A stretch of 8,955 nucleotides of DNA, from assembly GCA_902787595.1 (NCBI GenBank), contig CADAHD010000077.1, positions 1-8,955 of the forward strand. Direction: 5' to 3'. Position numbers and translations under genes: made by a program. Within the stretch, counting starts at the first letter, position 1. Every line of letters starts with the position of its first letter. Positions 1 through 5,909 of this stretch are shown here, piece after piece. This DNA comes from an uncultured Lachnospiraceae bacterium (lineage in GTDB: Bacteria > Bacillota_A > Clostridia > Lachnospirales > Lachnospiraceae). The notes beneath the pieces are model-generated. The model was given only the letters and a program-made list of their open reading frames with translations. It did no database searches and was not told where the DNA came from.

Positions 1-311
1 TCTTCTTCCTTTTCATCGGATTCAAGCGATTCTTCGATCAGGCTCTTTGGCTTTGTTGCTTCATTTTTAAGATCCTTAGCATTACTGCGGTGAAGGTCAC
101 GGATCATCTTACGCATCTCAAGCGATTCATTTATGCTTTGGTTTTTAAGTTCCTTAGCCGATGATGCTTTTTCCGGTCCGCTCACGATACCGCGCTTTTT
201 GCCATTAGGATTCCCGGCCGTCTTATCCGCACGGCCGTATACACCGGAACTGCCCTGCATCCCGCCTGAGTACATTGATCCATATGAAGATATCGTGCTG
301 ATCCCTGCCAT
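1..311 (-). CDS. Unknown protein, 5' part only (runs off left edge)
   Basis: An open frame starts with ATG at 311-309 and stays open for 103 codons to the window edge, so the C-terminus is missing. The start is supported by a GGGAGG Shine-Dalgarno about 8 bases upstream. The N-terminal 25 residues are rich in Gly, Ser, Tyr and Met (MAGISTISSYGSMYSGG), with no membrane segment or signal peptide. From about residue 45 the protein becomes highly charged (Lys, Glu, Asp, Asn) and is probably helical, for example in the stretch LEMRKMIRDLHRSNAKDLKN. I do not recognise a family. It follows the MntP-ZIP gene by 131 bases on the same strand, and no clear terminator lies between them, but a candidate promoter of its own lies at 385-413. 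A role in metal handling is not indicated. Frame and RBS make a real gene likely; the function is unknown. Confidence 0.75.
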   Translation of the reverse strand, partial: MAGISTISSYGSMYSGGMQGSSGVYGRADKTAGNPNGKKRGIVSGPEKASSAKELKNQSINESLEMRKMIRDLHRSNAKDLKNEATKPKSLIEESLESDEKEE

Positions 312-315
312 AATG

Positions 316-333
316 ATCTACCTCCCTGTAGAT
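316..333 (-). promoter_or_regulatory. Hairpin presenting the Shine-Dalgarno in its loop
   Basis: On the minus strand ATCTAC and GTAGAT form a perfect 6-bp stem around the loop AGGGAG. The loop and the first stem base make up the ribosome binding site of the gene starting at 311. Such a hairpin could affect translation or mRNA stability. It may also be chance, since the stem is short. The pairing is seen directly; the effect is inference. Confidence 0.35.
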
Positions 334-384
334 GACGCCAAACTCCGTTTCAGCTATCGCAATATAGAAATCCTTAATGATCTA

Positions 385-413
385 ACTATAGCACATATTT
401 ACTGCCGCCGCAA
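385..413 (-). promoter_or_regulatory. Candidate extended -10 promoter for the left-edge gene
   Basis: The minus strand carries TATAGT at 390-385, a 5/6 match to TATAAT, preceded directly by TGC (the extended -10 TGn element). After a 17-base spacer the -35 is TTGCGG at 413-408, which matches only TTG. Transcription would start near 378, giving a leader of about 67 bases. The weak -35 is compensated by the extended -10. The gene could also be reached by read-through from the MntP-ZIP gene. Confidence 0.45.
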
Positions 414-442
414 CATGCCACGCCAGCTGCAATGATCTGTTT

Positions 443-1816
443 TCAGCCCAGCTTTAAAAATATCATCAGCATTACGATCGCGAAGCCGGCTACAAAAGCC
501 AGAGCCCCTTTATCGTTATCCTTTCCCGCTGCGATCTGGGGGATCTCCTCTATGGTGGTATAGATCAGCGCGCCGCCGGCCAGCGCCATAATGAACGGAA
601 GGAGCGCCGGATACAATACCACGATAACTACCGTGATCACGCCCAAAAGCGGCGTAGGCACGCCGGATACCACGCCCATAAAGAAAGCCTTTCCGGCTTT
701 GGAACCCTTTTCCCTTATGGGAAGAGCTACATATATCGCTTCAGGGATATTCTGAAACGCGATGGCTATCGCCAATACCAGTGCCACGCTTTTAGATACC
801 CACTCCGTCTGCATAAAATGCGCGGCATATATCGCGCCCAGGGCAATACCTTCCGGAATGTGATGTATAACTTCCGTCAGCATTACTTTTATCGCAGGAT
901 CAAGTCCGCTTTTGGGTCCTTCCGTTATCTCGGAATATACATGTGTATGCGGCACGGCTTTATCAAGGATAAGCTGTATCACCACCCCCAGCAGGAAGCA
1001 TATCGTCACCGGTATAATACCGTTTATATTCTCCTTGTTAAGTCCGTCTATCGCCGGCTCTATCATTCCCCAGACAGCGATCGACAGCATGATGCCCGAG
1101 CTGCCTCCCACCAGTACCGCGCGCAGATCATCCGCCATACGGTTCTTTTTAGCATATATCACAGCAGAACCAAGCAGCGTACCTATAAGCGGGATGAGCA
1201 TGCCGAAGATCGTATCTCCGTCAGATAAAGTCTGCGACTTATCAAGATAGGTTATAAGAGAACGGAAGCCTATAAATATCAGTATCGTTCCTCCCATGAT
1301 CTCGGATCCGGCTTTGTAGCGGTTACCGAAGATGCTTCCTATCTTCACTCCGATCATAGAGATGATACATGTAATGATCCCTATCACTATTACAGCAAAG
1401 ATCACATTGATAAGAGGCCCCGCCTTAAGCACCTCTACAGGAACTGCCACAAATGTAATACCTACAGCCAGCGCATCAATACTGGTAGCCACTGCCATCA
1501 TAAACATGGTTTTTACATCAAAACCGGGAGCTGCCTCTTCATCGTCACCAAGCGCTTCCCTTATCATATTCCCGCCTATAAAAGAAAGGATAGCAAAGGC
1601 CAGCCACGGAGCTATCATACTGATAAGCTTTTCAAAGTTTGAACCGACCAGATAACCGATAAAAGGCATCAGTCCCTGAAAACCGCCAAACCACACTCCG
1701 CATAAAAGATATTCTTTTTTTGTTATCTTTCCGGCTGCCAGGCCTTTACATATAGAAACCGCAAAAGCATCCATAGCCAGACCGACAGCCAACAGTATCA
1801 ATTCAAATAAGCCCAT
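443..1816 (-). CDS. mntP: MntP manganese exporter fused to a ZIP (GufA-type) metal transporter
   Basis: An integral membrane protein of 457 residues made of two complete transporter modules. Residues 1-195 match MntP (YebN, DUF204), the Mn2+ exporter of about 190 residues and six helices. The paired acidic motifs are present in AMDAFAVS (Asp16) and ATSIDALAVG (Asp114). Residues 200-457 match a bacterial GufA-type ZIP protein with about eight helices. The helix-4 motif is HHIPEG (His318, His319, Glu322), the helix-5 motif is FQNIPEA (Gln355, Asn356, Glu359), and EEIPQ at 423-427 is a further likely ligand region. Met243 sits where BbZIP has its helix-2 metal-site Met. No stop or frameshift separates the halves; the junction is around 190-200. 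The start at 1816 has AAGGA close upstream and GGGAG further up. A Mn2+ riboswitch and terminator precede it, which supports a manganese role. MntP exports, whereas most ZIPs import, so the direction of the ZIP half is open. Confidence 0.92.
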   Translation of the reverse strand: MGLFELILLAVGLAMDAFAVSICKGLAAGKITKKEYLLCGVWFGGFQGLMPFIGYLVGSNFEKLISMIAPWLAFAILSFIGGNMIREALGDDEEAAPGFDVKTMFMMAVATSIDALAVGITFVAVPVEVLKAGPLINVIFAVIVIGIITCIISMIGVKIGSIFGNRYKAGSEIMGGTILIFIGFRSLITYLDKSQTLSDGDTIFGMLIPLIGTLLGSAVIYAKKNRMADDLRAVLVGGSSGIMLSIAVWGMIEPAIDGLNKENINGIIPVTICFLLGVVIQLILDKAVPHTHVYSEITEGPKSGLDPAIKVMLTEVIHHIPEGIALGAIYAAHFMQTEWVSKSVALVLAIAIAFQNIPEAIYVALPIREKGSKAGKAFFMGVVSGVPTPLLGVITVVIVVLYPALLPFIMALAGGALIYTTIEEIPQIAAGKDNDKGALAFVAGFAIVMLMIFLKLG

Positions 1817-1831
1817 TTTCCTTATACTCCC

Positions 1832-1877
1832 GAAATCAAAATAATACCCAGGTACAGAAAAACTATACTTGGGTATT
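1832..1877 (-). terminator. Riboswitch-linked intrinsic terminator before the MntP-ZIP gene
   Basis: On the minus strand AATACCCA (1877-1870) pairs perfectly with TGGGTATT (1850-1843). After an A-C mismatch, GUA/UAC adds three more pairs. A T-rich tract ATTTTGATTT follows. The stem is AU-rich and the tract is interrupted, so this is a moderate terminator. Its position between the aptamer and the ribosome binding site fits a transcriptional riboswitch. Confidence 0.65.
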
Positions 1878-1926
1878 TATAAACAATATACACTTCATGC
1901 ATAGTTTTTCCATATGACTATACATG
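1853..1926 (-). promoter_or_regulatory. Expression platform: antiterminator and anti-antiterminator pairings (copy 1)
   Basis: Two further pairings overlap the aptamer and the terminator. CATGTATAGT (1926-1917) can pair with ACTATGCATG (1905-1896) over 10 bp including one G-U; this uses the 3' strand of P1. Alternatively 1914-1899 can pair with 1868-1853 over 16 bp including G-U pairs, with the core GAAAAACTAT against ATAGTTTTTC. That helix occupies the apical part and loop of the terminator. If Mn2+ stabilises P1, the first pairing is lost, the second forms and transcription continues. Pairings are seen; the mechanism is inferred. Confidence 0.6.
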
Positions 1927-2009
1927 AGTCTCGCAATTTAAAACAAGCCAGGACGAATATGCCGGTATGTTGACTTGTTACGCAATACGCTCGCTACTCC
2001 CCCATGAGG
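1922..2009 (-). ncRNA. yybP-ykoY manganese riboswitch aptamer (copy 1)
   Basis: The RNA read from the minus strand carries the hallmark elements of the yybP-ykoY family. These are GGGGGAGTAGC near the 5' end, GTCAACA followed by CCGG in the middle, and GCGAGACTCATG at the 3' end. P1 can form from CATGGG (2006-2001) with CTCATG (1928-1923). A helper stem AACAAG/CTTGTT encloses the GTCAACA...CCGG region. The family binds Mn2+ and usually activates exporters such as MntP, which is exactly the gene downstream. The transcript would start about 6 bases upstream of the aptamer. Recognition is from the conserved motifs; no covariance search was run. Confidence 0.93.
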
Positions 2010-2021
2010 TTCACTGCAGGG

Positions 2022-2050
2022 ATTCTATCACGGCTGACAGATGACGTCAA
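2022..2050 (-). promoter_or_regulatory. Promoter of the riboswitch-MntP-ZIP unit
   Basis: The minus strand has -35 TTGACG (2050-2045), a 17-base spacer and -10 TAGAAT (2027-2022), each a 5/6 match to the sigma-A consensus. Transcription should begin near 2015, just before the aptamer. This makes the unit independent of the ABC/FtsX operon upstream. Confidence 0.75.
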
Positions 2051-2160
2051 GCCGGAGCGCAGATATCATCACACTATATTCCGTATCCCTTCGCAGATGC
2101 GCCTTTTTGTCGTAATGAAGACAGATATTCCGGCAAACATTCCTCCCTCGCAGCTTACGC
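2051..2160. other. Intergenic stretch with no recognisable element
   Basis: Between the probable end of the permease transcript and the MntP-ZIP promoter I see no convincing gene. A plus-strand frame (2004-2195) lacks a ribosome binding site and starts inside the antisense of the riboswitch. A minus-strand frame of about 23 codons follows GGGAGG, but with almost no spacing. Confidence 0.5.
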
Positions 2161-2205
2161 AAAAATATATAGAAAAACTGAAACAGCTGCTGTAAACCCG
2201 CTGTT
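2161..2205 (-). terminator. Weak candidate terminator after the FtsX-like permease
   Basis: Shortly after the permease stop, AACAGC (2205-2200) can pair with GCTGTT (2187-2182) around a 12-base loop. T-rich sequence with two runs of five T follows to 2161. The stem is only 6 bp, so termination may be partial, and read-through into the second riboswitch would still be subject to Mn2+ control. Confidence 0.35.
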
Positions 2206-2210
2206 GCTGC

Positions 2211-4904
2211 TTATTCAACATTCTTAAGCGCAACATCCAGAGGTATCCTGCGTATCCTGAAAAGGTCTATCAGCGATACAAACGCATAGCCGATCAGCAG
2301 ATAGACAACCGACAGTATCATCGACTGTCTGCTCATATAAAACGCAAAGTATCCGTCCATCTGAAGCACAAAGGCTTTAAAGACAAGAAGCATCAGACCA
2401 TATCCCGCAAAGAAGCTAAGTATCGCAAAGATCACAATGACTACTGCCGTCGGCAGTATGTACAAAGATGCGATCTCCTTATTCTCAAAGCCCAGTATCT
2501 TTACCATGGAAATTGAATGCTCATTTCTCTCGATGATGATCTTTGCAAGCAGATATATGAGCGCCGCCGCTAAAACGATCAGTACGTATTTAAATACATC
2601 GATCACTCCGCCAAGGGAATGTATCAGCTGATTGGTCACCTCGGCTATATCATCTGCGGTGATCACCGTCGCTATATAGCTCTCATCTATATCCGTGATC
2701 TCTTCATGCGAAAAGTATCCCGTAAAATCATCTGCGTCCTTTTCAAAGACGGTATTAAAATCCGCATTCTTCATAAATACAGCGATGCCGCCGTCATAAT
2801 CGATCTGCCCGGCAATCTTGAACTGATAACTTTTATTTTCATATTCCTCATGCAGAGCTATCACATCACCCACAGACAGGTCAAATTTTTTTATAAATGC
2901 ACTCGAAGCATATACCGCGCTTTCGTTAACATCACTTCCCAGGCTGACATATTCGCTGTTATCTTCTATTCCGTATACGGTAACGCTCTCATCCCCGCCG
3001 CTGCCCATTCCGGAACGTATTGAAGATTCAACCTTTGCATACATAAGGCTTTTTGCGCTGAAACGCTCCGCGCTTTCCTCAGCAGTTTCGATCAGCTCTC
3101 CGTCTTCATCCTTACTTCCCATCAGCATATACTGATAGTCGGCAAATACCATATCTGCCGCCCTGCCGCCGTAATGCACCAGCGAATCAGGAAGTCCGAA
3201 TGCAAAGCAGAGCATAAGTTCGATAAATATGACTCCGAAGATCAGCACCAGATAATTGGGCATATTCTGAAAGAGTATCCTCAAACGGAAGCGGCCCAGA
3301 AAGGACCACGCCGGCAGGCGCCTTGCCTTTGTTCTTTTATTCTTTGCAAGGTCATGTCGCAGAAATCGCAGCGGACTTATCTGCATCCTGCTTACGATAA
3401 CATACAGATTAACGACCAGCATAAGGACAAAGGGTATCACTGTCGTCTTTATAAGAGCAGTTTTACTCCAGACAATACTGCAGGGCGGCAGGCTGTAGCT
3501 CTGATAATACAGATTCAGCGCTACACTCTTAAACAATGTGTAACCGAATATGTTTCCTATAACAGCGCCCAGTATGGTAACGATCAGCGGCATGGACATA
3601 AAATGCCTTATCAGCTCTGCTTTGGTGTACCCTGACGCGCGCAGCGTGCCGATCACCGATGCTTCTTTCTCTATTGTATTGCTGATGGTAATGGCAAATA
3701 TAAACGCAATGACGCCTATCAGGATATAACAGAGTATGCTTGTGGTAGTGGAATCGCCCTCAATATCCGATATAGCAAAGTTTCGTGCCTGACTTAAATA
3801 TCCCGGAAGATAATCCTTAAGCTCATTATCCTCTACCAGCGTCTGTGTGATCAGCGCCTTTAAAAACGAATCGGCGTGATCCGCCTGCGCTATCTTATCT
3901 TCCGGCGCAGTAATATACTTATATGCATAATTGTAATGGATGCGTGAATCAAGCTTATCAAATGCCGAAGGTGTCAGCATCGCCACATCAAAACCAAAGG
4001 CGTCAAACATAAGATCCGTATTTTTCTCATGAAGAGTCAGATAATTCACATATGACAGAAGGCCCACTACCTTAAAGCTCTTGTTTCCGACGCTGATCTC
4101 ATCTCCAAGCTTGACCCCGACATTCTGCGCATGCATCCTGTCAATGGCGATCTCATTATCTGCCGTCGGAGCGCCGCCTTCAAAAAAGACAGCCTTGTCG
4201 ATCTGCGAATCACTTTTAAAGATCCTTACTGTCGCATCCTGCTTTCCGTCATTATCATAGTCCTCTGCTTCGTTTCTGTAAAAGTGTTCGTAGAGCTTAA
4301 CCGCTACAGGCGAAAAATCTTCAGAGTCCAGATCGTAGCGTTTTGATATCTCATCCCATTTTTCATCCACTGCTTTGATAACTTCTTCATGCGCTGTTTC
4401 ATAGGCTTCATCAACTGCCTTTTTATATTCGTCCGAATCCTTTGCCTCTGCCAGCGCATCATCAAATCCGGCCTCTATCGCCTGATCGATCTGTTCGCGG
4501 ATCACGGTCTCATCGCTTATGCCGTACGCTTCACATTGTGAACGCACAGCTTCTTCTATAGCCGCATTTACTTCTTCGGCAACTTTCTCTTCAACGGCAT
4601 CTGCCACTTCTTTATCAGCTTCCTCGATTCCTTTGTTAATATAATATTCACGTACATCAGCCTTTGCGCCTGCTTCGATATCTGCGATCATATCCTCAGA
4701 AGCTTTATGCGCTGTCTCAAAACAGCCGTCCTCAAGAACAAGTTCTTTTTCCCCTGCGTTGATCTGAGCGAGCATGCTGTCATGTCCTACATACATGCCG
4801 GAGATCACTCCTATCATCAATACCATAAAGATGATTATTACTATATATTTGTGCCAGTCTTTGATAAGCTCTCTGGGCACTCTTTTTATAAGCGGATTTC
4901 TCAT
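2211..4904 (-). CDS. FtsX/MacB-like ABC permease with large acidic extracytoplasmic region
   Basis: A permease of 897 residues from the chosen start. One N-terminal helix lies at about 20-38. A long extracytoplasmic region (about 45-385) follows, then helices near 390-410, 438-457 and 482-503 forming the first FtsX-like module. A second module has helices near 549-570, 770-790, 815-842 and 860-884, with a second extracytoplasmic domain at about 575-765. Sequences such as EASVIGTLRASGYTKAEL and MVKILGFENKEI are typical FtsX-type coupling segments. Residues about 55-195 are acidic, Ala/Glu-rich and probably helical. DYDNDGKQD at 215-223 looks like an EF-hand loop. The ATG at 4904 is preferred because AGGTG lies 5 bases upstream; in-frame ATGs at 4907 and 4919 are alternatives, the latter overlapping the ATPase stop. 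It must work with the ATPase just upstream. The family exports or extracts peptides, lipids or lipoproteins, or acts mechanically. The substrate is unknown. Confidence 0.9.
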   Translation of the reverse strand: MRNPLIKRVPRELIKDWHKYIVIIIFMVLMIGVISGMYVGHDSMLAQINAGEKELVLEDGCFETAHKASEDMIADIEAGAKADVREYYINKGIEEADKEVADAVEEKVAEEVNAAIEEAVRSQCEAYGISDETVIREQIDQAIEAGFDDALAEAKDSDEYKKAVDEAYETAHEEVIKAVDEKWDEISKRYDLDSEDFSPVAVKLYEHFYRNEAEDYDNDGKQDATVRIFKSDSQIDKAVFFEGGAPTADNEIAIDRMHAQNVGVKLGDEISVGNKSFKVVGLLSYVNYLTLHEKNTDLMFDAFGFDVAMLTPSAFDKLDSRIHYNYAYKYITAPEDKIAQADHADSFLKALITQTLVEDNELKDYLPGYLSQARNFAISDIEGDSTTTSILCYILIGVIAFIFAITISNTIEKEASVIGTLRASGYTKAELIRHFMSMPLIVTILGAVIGNIFGYTLFKSVALNLYYQSYSLPPCSIVWSKTALIKTTVIPFVLMLVVNLYVIVSRMQISPLRFLRHDLAKNKRTKARRLPAWSFLGRFRLRILFQNMPNYLVLIFGVIFIELMLCFAFGLPDSLVHYGGRAADMVFADYQYMLMGSKDEDGELIETAEESAERFSAKSLMYAKVESSIRSGMGSGGDESVTVYGIEDNSEYVSLGSDVNESAVYASSAFIKKFDLSVGDVIALHEEYENKSYQFKIAGQIDYDGGIAVFMKNADFNTVFEKDADDFTGYFSHEEITDIDESYIATVITADDIAEVTNQLIHSLGGVIDVFKYVLIVLAAALIYLLAKIIIERNEHSISMVKILGFENKEIASLYILPTAVVIVIFAILSFFAGYGLMLLVFKAFVLQMDGYFAFYMSRQSMILSVVYLLIGYAFVSLIDLFRIRRIPLDVALKNVE

Positions 4905-4912
4905 CATATCAC

Positions 4913-5620
4913 CTACCATTCCAGTTCTTCAGCCGTAAGCTTCTTATCATTCAGATCATTATGACGTACTACGCCGTCCCTGAGTTTTATCACATGATCC
5001 GCCATATATTTGATCGCTTCGTTATGCGTTACCATGATAACCGTGCTGCCGAATTTCTTATTGCAGTCTTCGATCAACGCCAGTATCTCCTTGGAAGTCT
5101 TATAATCCAGAGCTCCCGTCGGTTCATCGCACATGAGTATATCCGGATTTTTAACAACGGCGCGTCCTATCGACACTCTCTGCTGCTGGCCGCCGGATAA
5201 CTGGCTGGGATATTTATACTTATGATCCTGAAGTCCAAGAGTGGTGATCACCTCTTCAACATCAAGCGGCTTATCAGAAAGATAAGCGCCCACCTCAATG
5301 TTTTCCTTTACATTCAGATTAGGGATAAGATTATACATCTGGAATACATATCCCAGATGTCTGCGCCTGTATGCCGTAAGCTGTTTCTCATTCATATCCT
5401 CAAGCTTATCACCTTTAATGCTTATATATCCGCTGTCAGGCGTATCTATGCCGCCGATTATATTTAACAGCGTTGACTTGCCCGATCCGGAGGGTCCCAG
5501 CAATACACAGAACTCTCCTTTATCGACTGTAAAACTCATGCCGCGCAGTACATCCTGTCTGGCTTCTCCTGTTCCGAAACTTTTTTTCAGATCCCTGATC
5601 TCCAAAAATGTCTTATTCAT
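4913..5620 (-). CDS. ABC transporter ATPase, MacB/LolD type
   Basis: A 235-residue nucleotide-binding protein that drives the FtsX-like permease encoded next to it. All motifs are intact: Walker A GPSGSGKS at 42-49, Q-loop Gln94 ([10 protein letters not shown]), signature LSGGQQQR at 141-148, Walker B ILMCDE at 161-166, D-loop ALD and switch His199 (VTHN). The YVFQ.YNL.P and CDEPTGALD wording is typical of the MacB/LolD/FtsE group. The start at 5620 is chosen because AGGAGG sits 4 bases upstream. A longer in-frame extension to 5707 would run through the terminator hairpin and the riboswitch switching region, so it is not a plausible N-terminus. The stop TAG overlaps the earliest possible ATG of the permease, implying translational coupling. 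A Mn2+ riboswitch and a strong terminator precede the gene. Confidence 0.95.
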   Translation of the reverse strand: MNKTFLEIRDLKKSFGTGEARQDVLRGMSFTVDKGEFCVLLGPSGSGKSTLLNIIGGIDTPDSGYISIKGDKLEDMNEKQLTAYRRRHLGYVFQMYNLIPNLNVKENIEVGAYLSDKPLDVEEVITTLGLQDHKYKYPSQLSGGQQQRVSIGRAVVKNPDILMCDEPTGALDYKTSKEILALIEDCNKKFGSTVIMVTHNEAIKYMADHVIKLRDGVVRHNDLNDKKLTAEELEW

Positions 5621-5624
5621 AGCT

Positions 5625-5630
5625 CCTCCT
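5625..5630 (-). promoter_or_regulatory. Ribosome binding site that fixes the ATPase start
   Basis: AGGAGG on the minus strand, within AAAAAGGAGGAGCT, lies 4 bases before the ATG at 5620. It lies downstream of the riboswitch terminator, so translation begins only on read-through transcripts. Confidence 0.85.
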
Positions 5631-5644
5631 TTTTGCTGTAGATC

Positions 5645-5679
5645 GAAAAACCCGGATATGGCAAAAACCATATCCGGGT
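5645..5679 (-). terminator. Strong riboswitch-linked intrinsic terminator before the ABC/FtsX operon
   Basis: On the minus strand ACCCGGATATGG pairs perfectly over 12 bp with CCATATCCGGGT around the loop TTTTTG. It is followed directly by TTTTC, in effect a run of five T including the last stem base. It lies between the aptamer and the ribosome binding site of the ATPase gene. It is clearly stronger than the terminator of copy 1. Confidence 0.9.
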
Positions 5680-5728
5680 CCCAGATCTGATCATATACAG
5701 ACTCCATGCATAGTTTTTGCTACACATG
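5661..5728 (-). promoter_or_regulatory. Expression platform: antiterminator and anti-antiterminator pairings (copy 2)
   Basis: CATGTGTAG (5728-5720) can pair with CTATGCATG (5713-5705) over 9 bp including two G-U pairs, using the 3' strand of P1. Alternatively GCAAAAACTATG (5720-5709) can pair with TATGGTTTTTGC (5672-5661) over 12 bp. That pairing occupies the loop and the apical 5 bp of the terminator's 5' arm. The logic is the same as in copy 1, although the terminator stem is entirely different. This predicts that Mn2+ turns expression on. Confidence 0.7.
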
Positions 5729-5811
5729 AGTCTCGCAATTTGAAGCAAGCCAGACTATAAGGCCGGGATTGTTGACTTACTACGCAAAGCGCTTGCTACT
5801 CCCCCATGGGG
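5724..5811 (-). ncRNA. yybP-ykoY manganese riboswitch aptamer (copy 2)
   Basis: The minus-strand RNA contains CATGGGGGAGTAGC, GTCAACA with CCGG downstream, and GCGAGACTCATG, the conserved parts of the yybP-ykoY aptamer. Compared with copy 1 the helper stem changes from AACAAG/CTTGTT to AGTAAG/CTTGCT, so pairing is kept. The small stem GCGA/TTGC becomes GCAA/TTGC, again keeping pairing. The motif regions are nearly identical, and the loops differ. It controls an ABC ATPase and FtsX-like permease rather than a known manganese exporter, which is the unusual point. Confidence 0.92.
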
Positions 5812-5828
5812 TATTTCCATTATGTCGA

Positions 5829-5853
5829 TCATACTGCAGTTATCACAGTATGA
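5829..5853 (-). promoter_or_regulatory. Inverted repeat in the 5' leader upstream of riboswitch copy 2
   Basis: TCATACTG and CAGTATGA form a perfect 8-bp inverted repeat with a 9-base spacer. It lies between the predicted transcription start (about 5866) and the aptamer. It could be a leader hairpin or a protein operator just downstream of the promoter. No T-tract follows, so it is not a terminator. Copy 1 has no equivalent because its leader is much shorter. Confidence 0.4.
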
Positions 5854-5872
5854 CGTTTCATTTGTTGCTGTC

Positions 5873-5901
5873 ATCATATCATCATATGAACATATTGTCA
5901 A
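5873..5901 (-). promoter_or_regulatory. Promoter of the riboswitch-ABC/FtsX operon
   Basis: The minus strand shows a perfect -35 TTGACA (5901-5896), a 17-base spacer and -10 TATGAT (5878-5873), a 5/6 match. It begins only 8 bases after the stop codon of the 411-residue membrane protein. Transcription should begin near 5866, giving about 55 bases of leader before the aptamer. As no terminator separates it from the upstream operon, read-through transcripts would also meet the riboswitch. Confidence 0.85.
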
Positions 5902-5909
5902 ATATTATT

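Noticed and set aside
133..435. Plus-strand frame of 100 codons at the left end
   Set aside because: It is antisense to a better supported minus-strand gene with a good ribosome binding site, and it has none of its own.
312..442. Terminator after the MntP-ZIP gene
   Set aside because: No stable GC-rich hairpin followed by a T-tract could be found on the minus strand between the stop codon and the next gene.
818..1228. Long plus-strand frames inside the MntP-ZIP gene
   Set aside because: They are antisense shadows. The minus-strand frame carries clear MntP and ZIP motifs throughout.
2064..2136. Minus-strand mini-frame of about 23 codons after GGGAGG
   Set aside because: The Shine-Dalgarno is only one or two bases from the ATG, the frame is very short, and nothing else supports it.
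2004..2195. Plus-strand frame of 63 codons between the permease and the riboswitch
   Set aside because: It starts inside the antisense of the aptamer, has no ribosome binding site, and overlaps the minus-strand promoter at 2022-2050. I see no recognisable protein features.
5621..5707. In-frame 29-residue extension of the ABC ATPase to an ATG at 5707
   Set aside because: The extension would be translated through the terminator hairpin and switching region of the riboswitch, has no ribosome binding site, and lies outside the conserved ATPase domain. The ATG at 5620 has AGGAGG at the right distance.
1896..5811. Dispersed repeat of about 110 bases (1896-2009 and 5705-5811), first considered as mobile-element ends or a REP-type repeat
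   Set aside because: Both copies have the same orientation, sit in 5' leaders, and match the yybP-ykoY aptamer plus switching region. There is no transposase, target duplication or terminal inverted repeat.
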